Of a DNA stretch of 64,000 nucleotides, positions 26,501 through 38,500 are shown in pieces. Made by a program: the position numbers and the translations under genes. This stretch comes from Macrotis lagotis. Lineage: Eukaryota; Chordata; Mammalia; Peramelemorphia; Peramelidae. Where the stretch lies: assembly GCF_037893015.1 (NCBI RefSeq), contig NC_133659.1:15108183-15172182 (forward strand), read 5' to 3'. The notes under the pieces were generated by a model. It ran no database searches and was not told the DNA's origin. It saw nothing but the letters and a program-made list of their open reading frames with translations. Every line of letters starts with the position of its first letter. Positions within the stretch are counted from its first letter, which is position 1.

Positions 26501-29500
26501 ATGTCACACAACTAGGCAATTATTAAGTGTCTGAATTGTACTCTTTTTCTATTCTTATAACATAGTTTATAGTATACTATAATTTTGTGATTCACTGATG
26601 AATCCTGTGGTTATTAAGTTCTACTAGGTTGAGAAAGAGCCTTCTCCATAGGCTTATTTGGAGGGGAAGGAGGATGGTGACCATTGCAGAAATGTTAAGA
26701 TCCAGCAATGGGGCTTTAAGAGAGCTCCCTGTGCATTCAGCACAGTAACTAAAGAAGCCAGGAGACCTCTGCCAGTGCTGGCCATCCTGCAGGATTCTTG
26801 GACTAAGGCATAAAATGCAGAAAATCATCAAATTGTGTTACCTGGGAGAAATAATACATTATTAATGTCCTTCCAGTAAAACCAAAAAGTTTAAAACTAA
26901 GAAGAGCTATTATTTACTGAGGACAAAACCAGTTACCAGGAGGGGGAAAGGGAGCCATAATGAAGTAGAATTTTGGTGCAATGTTAAAAAAAACCCTTGT
27001 TTTAAATAAATAAGAAAGATATATAAATGATAAATAATAAATATCAGTATTTAATAGCTCACACTTCATAAAATACTTTTGTTTTTGCTTGAATTTCCTC
27101 TTTCCCCAAGACAAGAAGACAAGTATCATAAATAAGTGAGTGAATGGAACATAATAAATGTTTCCTTCATTCACTCATCCATTCACTCACTCATTTATGA
27201 TACTTATGTTCTTAGTGTGTATCAAACCCTGTGCTCAGAACTGGGACAAACAAATCAAGCTAGTTCCTGCTCTGTGTGTGTGGGGGGGGGGGGTCTTCTG
27301 GGAGATGATGGGAGAGACAGCCCTGAAAGAGGGTTTACCAGCCCTAAGTCAGATGGGAAAGAAAGTTTCCATGGCCCTTAGGGCATAGCAACAAAGCTGG
27401 TCCGGCCTCTTGTTTCTTTGATTTCCTCTGATAGAATCATGTGAGTTTCTCATGTTGAACCATTGGACGGGCAGGGGCTTCAGTGGCAAGAAGTTTGTGT
27501 GCAACTGTGGCTGCAGTCCCTATGGTGCAGTGACCAGGCCACATCTTCCCAGTAAAACTCCCAAGGTTCTATCGGGATCTGAAGGGAGGTAGTGGTTAAG
27601 GGGATGGTGATGGCTGGCCTTGCCTAGTGCACACTGCCTCCCTTCTCCCTCACTCTTGGCAGTTGGTGGAGAAGGCTGGACCTTTCTCCCCAGGGACTGG
27701 AAACTAGGCTGGTGGGATGGGCAGTGCTGTCCTGATAGCTGCCAAAAAAGATCTTTAGAAAAAGGAACTGAGACTCAGTGGCTATTGGGGTCAAACAGCC
27801 AGTATTCCTATCCATGCCACACAACCAGTGGTTGTTCCACTCTTCCCTATTATCCCTCTACTTGTGGGGCATAAGGTTGAAAACAAAGGACCGAAGAATT
27901 CATCTCAAATGACCTCCACTTTATTTGCAAATGAGGGAACTCAGCTCCAGAGAAGGGTTGAGATCCATCCAAGAGAGCAAAGAGTAGGGAAGGATTCACA
28001 CCTAGGCCCTGGAACTCCTCCTGTTTGGGAGGTGGGAGAGGGAAAGAGGAGGAAGTGCAGAGGGCTGAACCCAACCCACTCAGCAGCAGACTCCCTCTGG
28101 CCTGTCCCCCTGGTCTTTGCTCTCAGCTCTCCCATCACAGTCTAGTAGAGGAGAGAGAGCCACCCCAGAGGCAGAACATCTGGCTTTGTTGTCAGCCCCA
28201 ACCTGCAGTTTGAGATCCCCGACCTTCAGACTCTCAAATCTCCATGTCATCATAAAAAAGTTGAATGATTCTTGCTTTCTTATAAACAAGAAGCAATCCT
28301 TTTAATTTTTAAAGCTGCATTTGCGCACTAAGAGTGTGGGGTTTCTTTTTCAAGTGAATAACAGTAGAGAGGACAGGACTGGCAGAATTTTCTTAACAGA
28401 GAAATCTAGTACCACACATTGTATTTTTAAAAATTTTTTCCAAAGGCAAGCCTTTAGTTACACGCCAATAAAGCACATTTATAAACAAACACCTACACAC
28501 TAATATTTTATGTGATCTTCCATACACTTTATGTTCTGAGAGGAAACTATATAATACACTACCATTGGCATTTCCCATGCTGGTACCATCTGCTACTGCA
28601 GAAAACATAATCATGGTGACTTTGCATTTTCCACAAGATTCTTTATAAATACAGATTTCTGATGAGGCCAAAGTCCTTCTGTAGTTTAAAAAAAGATGCA
28701 TTTTACCACTGGTCAGAGATACTACTTTTCTGACAAAAACCATATAAACACCTTAGGAGGAATGTGTTAGTTGTGTAATATATTTATGGCAAATATGCAA
28801 TCACTGGCCAACATTTATTTTGATTTTGTACTTTAATAGACAAAATGTGAAGCTATCATCATTGTGTTGTAAAGATTACTTCAGGAAGAAGGCTGACCTG
28901 GTGGCAGAACAGGGGGTGGTGCTGTGGGAGGGTTGTACAGCAAGGAGGGTGGAAATCCCACATGTGACCTTGCTAAATTTTAGATCGCAGAATCATAACT
29001 CAAAAAGGGACAACCTCTTGCATCCTTGGATGCTTAGATGCATTTTAAAAGGTTTTTCTCCAAGTCTGTTTAGAACTAGCATTTGACTAAGAGTGGAGGA
29101 ATCAGATCAAAGTTGGGAGTCTTCTTGGCCTGGACTGGAGAGTTGTTAGAGTCAGGGGGATGTCCTGGGAATAAACCGAACAGTGGAGGAAGCTGAGGCC
29201 ATGGAGAAGATGAAGAATGTGAGGAAAGACAGAATGAGAAAAGGTTAAGATCAGACAGTACAGTTGTGGAGCTCATCAGCACCTAGGGGGATGGCCAGCG
29301 CCAGGCAGGTCAGTCTCTCTGTGTAGCAGAGACTGGTGGAGGAGGCAGTCAGGACCTGGAGAGTCTCCCTGAGTTGGCCAAGGCCCCTCTAGTGAGGTCA
29401 GGCAATGCCCTGGGTCAGGAGGGGGAAGGCAATAATGAGCATTTACAGAGCGATGACTGTGTACTAGCCTCTTGTGCCAAGCCTTTACAAATATTCTCTT

Positions 29501-32500
29501 TAGATCCACACAACCACTTCAATGTGCTCTCATTATCAATGCCACACTGACTTGTCCAGGGTCACACACCGAGTAGGCACCTGAGACTGCATTTGAACTC
29601 AGGTCCTGCTCACTCCAGGCCCAGTGATCTACCCACTATGCCATCAGCTGAAGTTGAGAGACCACAAACTGTGTTCTACAAAAAGGATGGATGCTGAGGA
29701 GTAAAGAAACTTGCATTTGGGGACAATTACAAAAAAAAAAAAACAAACCTAGGAAGCTAAATCTAATATCATTTCTTAAGAGGAAAGTTTATTAAAAACT
29801 CTGAAGATGATTCAATATGTTTAAATATACAATCCTGCTCCATGTAATTTTTATATTTTTCCCCTCTTTTTTTTAGCATCATGATTTTACTCTATAAAAT
29901 TGACAAATCCTTAGAGAAATTCACGGAAACATGGCAAAGTTTAAAACATTTACAGGTTCGTCTTTTTTATTGATTATCATTTTCTTACATTTTAATTTGA
30001 ATCCTGATGGTAGGAGCAGAAATTTTTCTGCTAAGAGCATGTTATCAAAAAAAGAGAACTAAATCTTAAAGAGAGTTGTGGGAATAAAAGTTTAACTTGA
30101 TTTTCAAAAAATTCAGTGAAACATCCATTTTTATTTCCTGTGGGTTTTTCCCTTCTTAAAATTGACTTTTTGAAAACTTAATGAAATTTGAGGACATTTA
30201 ACTGGTTTTAGATTTTCTGATCTTCCCTTCTCCTAACCTCTGAGTATTTTGCTCTTCTTTATTTATGATACATTTTCCACAAGTCATTTGTTTGTGTGTT
30301 GTATGCTAGTAAACACCACATGAACAGGGATGGCATCATAATGGAGTATAGATGGTCCCTTGTATTTAGAGATGTTCGGAGCTTTTTATCTATCTATCTA
30401 TCTATTTATTTATTTATTTATTTATGTAGGTTTGCAAGGCAATGGGGTTAAGTGTCTTGCCTAAGGTCTCACAACTAGGTAATTAGTAATTGTCTGAGGC
30501 GGCATTTGAACTCAGGACCTCCTGACTCCAGGGCCTGTGCTGTGTCCAGTGTTCCACCTAGCTGCCCCAGGGCTTTTTTAAACAGCTCTGTGAGCTCCAA
30601 GGAGGCCTTCCCTCTTCCAGTGCAGAGGCCCTTCTTGAGTGATCAGTGAATCCCCTGAAGCATTGCTGTGCATGGACATCATTGGCTCTTTGGACAGGTT
30701 CTTCCTTAACAGCAGAGACCTTATGATTTCAAATGAAGGAAATGGCAGCTGGACATTTTGTTTGGCTGAGCAGAACACTGTGTAAAATATTCTCTAGATG
30801 TGAGAGTGATGAGCAGACTTAGACTCTTTTAACATCTCCCCCCCCCCTTTTGTTTTAGGCCTTGGTTGGTCAGCCAGAGCTGGAAGATCTCATTGGTGTT
30901 TCCTGTACATCATTGGACTTGAAAAGCGAAGTGCAGAAGACCAGAGAACTGAGTAATGATCCTTGTGGCATTTTCATGACCAGAAGCAGAGCAGATATAC
31001 TTATAGCACTTTTCTAAGTGTTTCTTAAACTTTGCAATTTGTGCAAAAGAAGATGTCCCCTCTATAATTAGCCATTTGGAGAAGGATTTAATATTTTCTA
31101 GTCTGATAAAAGACTTAAATATGTCAAATGGGGTTGATGCCATCACTGCAATTTCCGGTGCTGGGTAGGAATACTAAGGGTGTGGTGCAGTTCAAATGAG
31201 AAGGGAGTCTCTGATCTACCTTCTCAGTAAAGGTGTGTCACTTCCCAAAAGTGCCATAGGTTTTTCTATTTTGAAGGCCATTTCTTGTGGAGTGGGTGCT
31301 CACTAAAATGTTCAGTATGAGCCCTCAAAGAGCCCTGGATGCTGTCCTGCCCTCCTGCTCTGTGAGCCTCAGGTTCCCAATAAGAGAAATTGGGAAAGTG
31401 ATCCTCATTTCATGGTTGTTATTTAAGGAAGATAATGGTTATAAATTAAGGAAGTTAAGGAGGATAATGAATGGAAAGCAAATTGCAAGCTTTTACCATG
31501 CTTTATAGGTTAATATTGTCATTCTGTGAATTGGGTTCCATGAAAGAACTTCAATGCTGATGTTATTTTTCCATCTAAAATATCAAATGTAGAGCTATTA
31601 GAAATACTTCTTTGGGGCAGCTAGGTGGCATAGTGGATAAAGCACTGGCCCTGGAGTCAGGAGTACCTGGGTTCAAATCCAGTCTCAGACACTTAATAAT
31701 TACCTAGCTGTGTGGCCTTGGGCAAGCCACTTAACCCCATTTGCCTTGCAAAATAGTCTTTCCACTTTTTGTTATAAAAGTGTCCCAACTTCTGTTCATC
31801 TGAGGAGGATTCCAAAACCACCAATTCCGTAGATCATGTCTCCCATGTCTGGGCTTCTCAGTATATTCCAACCCCAAATAGTCCAAGGTCTATTTAGTTT
31901 AGGAAACCCTAAGTTCTGTATAATAAGGTTATATATCTTAGATCTTATGCTTGCAATTCTCTGTGATTTCTCTTTTCCTGAAAAATCTGCTTTTTCTGGG
32001 TAGGGCTATCTGGGAGCCGATGAATATTAACTTTGAAAAAAAAAATTTTTTCAGTGAAAGAAGTAAGAAATCAGGGACAGCTAAAGAAGAAAAAACCAAA
32101 ACATTTCCAAAGAGGTAAGGCTATTTGTTGTCCTCTCTCATGTACAATAGCCCCCTGATCTATTGATTCAGAGGGAAAAGTCATTCCCCACCAAGTCCTT
32201 TGGAGCAGTTGTCTTGGGACAGACTGAATTTCATGTGAGAAACTATAGAGATGCCGAGGCCTGAGACTTTCCTCTCTCGGGAAGGTATCATTTTATCATT
32301 GGGTCAGTTTGTGGTGTAAATTGGGCCTTTTTCTTTTGAGAGACAGACAGAACTTGTCACCCAGAAGACAGAACCACCAGTACATCTATCTGTTAGCCCT
32401 TGGTGGTCAGCATCCAAGAGAGAAGGGATCCACAAAAATCCAGAAAAGTCTCTGGTAACTGGTGTTGGGGAAATTTAAAAATCATTGACTGAACCGCCTT

Positions 32501-35500
32501 GCCTATGAGCACATCTGAGTGTGAGATACAAAATTGAGTTTTCTCAGGCAGTGTCTACATGGTTTCTGCTATCTCAGATAATGTCCAGTGATTTTTTCTG
32601 GCTTAATGTCTTTTATGAACTAGATCTGTTTCTAATTAGCTTGTGCCCTTTTGCTAGTGTTGTGATGATGTCCCTCAGAAACTTGGTGGTTTCTTTCCTT
32701 TGGATGGAGCTGCACCATTTGTTCTTTTTGTAAACCTGCTGGCCTTTGAGCCCAGAAAAACTGAATTCAGACTGTACCAATTCTTGCTGGTTTTGTGGCT
32801 AGGGGTGAATCTCTTTAACTCCCCTGAGGATATTTTTCAAGCCTTTGAATCACCATCTGCATCTGTAGAGGGTATTTTCACATGAATAATTTCCTCTCCC
32901 TTATTCCCTCCCCTAAAACATGACAAGATCTGGTGATCTGAATTATGATTAAAAACTTCTCAGCATGGATTTATATCTACTTCATGAGAGCTGAAGCCAA
33001 CAAAAAGCAAAGGAAAAATCTATCTAAAAGCTTCCCTTTTGGAGTTCCCAGAGAGAAACACCTCCTTTTCCCTGTATGAATATATGCAGCCTCTCAATTT
33101 TCAGGGTTTTTTTGGACATTGATGCCCCTAGAGAGGTGGGTTAAAGAGTGTTTTTTTTCCAGTATGTTGTATCTGAGGTAATACAATTTATTGAATACTT
33201 TTGATGTCTCTCTGCCTTGTTCCTGGGTGGTTATCTGGCTAGAGGTGATGTAAGAAGTTTATGCTTTTCTAATCTTTTCCTTCTTTTGCCCTTTTTTCCT
33301 ATATTGTTGGTAGTGAAGGACTAGCAGGCCCATCGTTTTGGTTGATTTACCTGTGCTTTCAGTGTCAGACATCAAATATGAAGAAAGGAAATGTAGGCAA
33401 GGTTCCTTTTTTTCTTTTTTGCAAGGCAATGAGGTTAAGTGGCTTGCCCAAGGCCACACAGCTAGATAATTATTAATTGTCTGAAGCTGGATTTGAACTC
33501 AGGTACTCCTGACTAGCTTTTTTTTCTAGAGTTTTAATAGAACTGGGAAATATAAAAATTAGGTTGACCTTGGCAAGACACTGGGTTTGGCTATTTAACA
33601 TAATTGTGAATGCTTAAATAAACGTGTGATTATTTTCATAAAAACTATCCAATGAGGGTAGAGTTTTCATCTGCTTATGGAGGACACTTGGAAAACATTT
33701 AGTATAAGCAGAATTGGGAGAATTTCTGACCTTGGCCTTTGACTTTGGATTGTTGTGGCATTTATTTGCTCTTCAGTCTCATTGATGATATTGTTTTGTT
33801 CAGTAGAGTTGTATTTCTCGTACTAGCAATAAGAAAGAAAATTATAAAAATGAGGCCATTGTTTCAGATAAGTAGATACTTCCCAGTTCCTACAAGAAGA
33901 CAGAGGCATAAAGAATTCTAATGAAAGAAATTCAATTTTGTGAGAATTGAGACTACTTGGGGAGTACAAGGGGAAAGGATTTTATTTCAACTAGAAACTT
34001 GGATCAGAGAGGGTCATGTCTTTGTTTTTATAACGTACTGTAGGAAGTCCTCCTGATCCCATATTCCCTAAGAATGTTAACTTTGTGGCTATTTCTTTGG
34101 ATTTGGATGTGGATTTTCATAATTATTTTTAATTAGTTATGCTGAAGACTAAAAACCTAGGCCCATTCTGGGGGTTGATACAGATGGAATGTCACATTGT
34201 CATCACATGGCAAAGCATGAAATTTATTTACTTTACATAAACAGCCTCTACTTAAAACAACTTGATCCAAAACATTCCTTAGTCAATGGGCAGCCTTCTT
34301 CGGCATTTGGTGCATTCATTTTTTGTTAGGGACATAAAAAATAGCCTCTTTGTTTGTCCCTGACGAGCACTTAGGGTAAACACAATGTTTTTGATTAGAG
34401 TGTAAGCAGACTGCACAGCATTTGCCAAGAGATGAAATCTAGACCATGAACTTCAGCCCAAAACACATTTTATCTGTTCTGAGAAGCCATGTGTAGGTTA
34501 GGTTATGCATATTTGAAATGAAAATGTAAGCCTGAACTTTGTGTGCTGAGAGTGAACAGTGTTCCAAAAAACTGGCTGTTTCAGCTGTTTACTAAAGAAA
34601 ATATTTCAGAATTTCTAGGTCTAGGCTGGGAAAAAAAATGTGACTGAACCAAAATGTCTATGTTCTTTAGTCAGCTGTGTTCTCTTTATGTTGTAAAGGG
34701 AGGCTTGGTTGAGGATTTTTAAATGACCAAATTCTTCCATTATTCTCAGACGATATTGTAGATTGAATATTGCCTTTTCTTTCCACCACCCACTGAAGTA
34801 TTTTTCCTTTAACTTAAAAATGTGTGACTCTCTCTCCCACTCAGCCTTCTTTAGGGAAAAAAAAATCAGCCTCTGAGCCATACACTTTTATTCCCAATAA
34901 GATGACTCTTTGTTTCTTTTTTATGTGTACATTAGTCTACATCTTTTTCCAAAGATGTGCTTTAGTTGGGGAAATAAAAGCCTTGTTTTGAAGTTTTAAA
35001 GATGAATTTTGGGGAAATACAAAAAATATCCTCCTCTAATGCCATTACATTCAGTGCTCTTGGAAAAGAGAAATGAAAATCTTCCTTTTCTGACCCATCA
35101 ATAAACACTCATGTACATCTGCTGGCCAGACCCCCCAGAGAGATAATTATTAGGCTTCCAAATTTTGTATTTTGTTTACCAATGTTTTTGTAACAAATGT
35201 ACAAATTGTTGAAAAAAATGAAGACTTTCAACTTGCCCAAGGGATTAATGAAATCTGTAAACTGGCCCATTAATATTCAGATGCTACTCAATAATTTCTA
35301 CTGTATTCAAAATTTCTTGCTCTAAAAGGAACATCATTTAAATAATGAGAAACTAATTTTTAGAAGTAAGTACTCTCAGGTTGGACTCACTTAGCCACAA
35401 TTATGGGTGAGAAGCCTAACAAAGTGCCTCGCAGACATTGCAGATATCCAGGTGCTCGGTATGTGCTGATGACAACAAAATGGAAAAGAAAGACTGTAAT

Positions 35501-38500
35501 AATTCTGACTGGTTTTCTCTGCAGAAGGTATTGATTATTTGTGTGTGGTGAGAGATTTGGAAAATTCAATTAAAGGACTTGTGCAAAGGTTTCATAAATT
35601 CTCCTTCTCCAGCGTGTACACAGACATTGTTGCGTATTAAATCAATGCAGCACTTCACAATATATTTTCTTTGAAACATAAAAATAAATAACATTTAAAC
35701 AGTTCTGCTTACTACAGAAACAAATTTGATTCTGTGAGAAGCATTTCGTCATGTGCTATCACTGACTCACACACATTTGCCAGCTCTAACAAATTTTACC
35801 GACATTTTCTCCAGAGACATATCTCAGATACTATGAATGTTTAAATGAGCAGATGGGCAAGAAGGGATGTCAGCAATATAAAAATTGATCAGTTAAAAGA
35901 TAAAAGCATAAGTAAAGAGATTTGTATGGTAGTCTTAATAGGTTTTATTAAATAAAAATACTATAAAAAGACAGTAATGAATAGACCAAAGGCTTTAACT
36001 GTGCTTGAGGTGGAGAAAATTATTCTGCTACATTTAGGAGAAGATTGGTTTTATATCACCTGACAGGTGAACATTTTTTTCCTTGTTTTAGCTCTGTAAA
36101 TGTTATAGAGTACTAGAACTTGTCCTCCCTCTGTCTTCCCCTTTCTCCTTCCCCCTTCCCCTGAACCCCCACCCCCAAAAAATCTTTAAAAGGTAGACAA
36201 GCTTCTGAAATTGGTGGTTTATATGTCTGTGAAAGGTATGTAATTAAATTGGGGGGGTTGCATAATAATTACTAATAGTGAGGGGTATGAAGAAGACATT
36301 GGACTGATTTTAGATCTCACATTGAAGAAAACATTTTTGTTTTTATTCCAATTATATAAGGGAGAGGGAGCAATTCAGAGGAAAACCAGAATTTTCACAT
36401 TAGTGATTTGGATTAAATTTTGCTTGACTGTAGCAGAAAGCAGAGATCTAACTTTGAGAATGTTGTATTTTTGCCATTGTTAAGTCTAGTTTGGGGGAGG
36501 CATCTTCTGTCTTCACCAAAATCAAAATTACTCAGTAGCTCTAGGAAGAGCCCTTTGCTGCTATGGTTATGTGGAACCATATTTAGTTAGCCATCAGTCC
36601 CCATTACAAAGCTGTGTGGCTGAGGCTTAACCATAGCAGTCAGTCATTCCATAGTGCTATTAGCAAGTAAGTTGGGACAACATTTATCAAACTGCTAAAC
36701 TAAAATCTTCAATGAAGATTAATCAGCCTAAAAGTTGTTTCTGTGCTATTCTAAAAAAAGCCATAGTTTGTATTTCAAGTATGGAATGAAATCTAATCCC
36801 CCAAAAGATGAAAAACTAATCATCACACTGATTTTTAGTTTATTTCTAAATGATTATGGATCATCTTCTATGTAGCAGAAACTGGCTTAAGCAGTAAGTT
36901 CTGGTATATAATCTAAGCAACTCAACTCATTTCAGTTGATCTTTTCTATTTAAAACAACTTCATGAGTTCCAAAAATGTATGAGTTTGCAAAATTCTCCC
37001 CAGCACTTCCTTTCTTTGCCAGTGTGAGAGCAAAATAATTTATTTCATTTCAGGGAGCATCTGTGTATGCGGATAGCTTGTGACCTTAGTGCTGTTGATT
37101 GCATTTCAGATACTTGCTCTCCTCCGAGTTCCTTTAGGATCTGGTCAAACACGAGCTTCTCAGACCTTGATGGGGGTCTTACTCTTGACCCACTATTGCA
37201 TTACCCCATAAATCCACAGTCCCACCTGTCCCCTCTGCAGGTGAGAGTATAGACACCAAAGTCAAAACTGTGAGGGATTCCACCCCCCCGCCAGGCCTTC
37301 GGTGCCTTCATCCTCCAGGGATAATCTGACCAGTCTAAGACATCTTCTGTCACCCTACATTTATCCTCCCTGGACATGGTGGTGTTCCCTGATTGAATAC
37401 CCTAGAGCCGTACCAGGAGAACCCAGGGGTTCCCAGATGGCTTTTTATTTTGAGGAGCATTTGGGATCATTGACAGGAGTACCCAATTTCCCCAAGGCCA
37501 CCACCAGTTCTGTCTCTAGGTTTAGGTGCTGTTGGGACTGACTCTTGGGACTTTGTTCTGGACACCCACCTCAGTGACCGGGCTTCGAATTTGGCCCTGT
37601 GTTGTCAACACAGACCTCCTTGACAAGAGGCCCTTAGTGGTCCTAGGTGGTGAACAGAGCCTTTCCCTGTCCATCTGGTCCCAGTCCATCTTCCATTCCT
37701 TGCCCTCATGCAGCTATACTGCTGCCCCCCAGAACCACATTCCTGGGGTGCCCCCTTTCTTCACCTCTTCTGCCTTTGATCCTTCAGAGTCAGCTCAGGG
37801 GTCTTCTCCTGCAGAGGCATTTCCTGAATGTTCCCAAACATGACCTTGTTCATATTTTTTCATATACCTTCCCTAGACTTAGGAGCCTGGGTTCTCTCCT
37901 CTCCATTCTTTTTTTTTTTTTTTTTTTTTAGGTTTTTGCAAGGCAACCAGGGTTAAGTGGCTTGCCCAAGGCCACACAGCTAGGTAGTTATTAAGTGTCT
38001 GAGACTGGATTTGAACCCAGGTACTCCTAACTCCAGGGCCGGTGCTTTATCCACTGCACCACCTAACCACCCCTCTCCTCTCCATTCTTATGTCATCTTC
38101 TGTGTCACGGGCAATTCACTAGTTGATGGTTGATGGATTGGCATAGCTGATCACCAGAGGGGACAGGAAGTGGGACAGGGCTGGAGTGGATGGTTATGGG
38201 GGTTCTAAAGGCTTCTCCTTTATAGAGGAGTGTGGGCAGTTTGGGTGGACCCCAAGACCTGTGCAGGGGAGCCCCACACTTGATGTTCTAATGGGAGTGT
38301 CTTCCTCTCCTTTCCAATTCAGAAGCCACTCTAGAATCCCTTGGCCCAAGTTCTTCCTTCTCATGGCTCTCTCCAAGTGACCCTGTTGGCAGTGCCTTGG
38401 TGGCATGTTTCCTGTCACACCAGGAACTCCTCCTCAAGGCAGGTCTTGCTTTGGTTTCCTTTGTATCCCCAGCACCCAACAGTACTTGGAATATTGTAGT

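Noticed and set aside
36558..36639. 12-bp perfect inverted repeat (CTGCTATGGTTA) with 58-bp loop
   Set aside because: Short enough to occur by chance in 64 kb.
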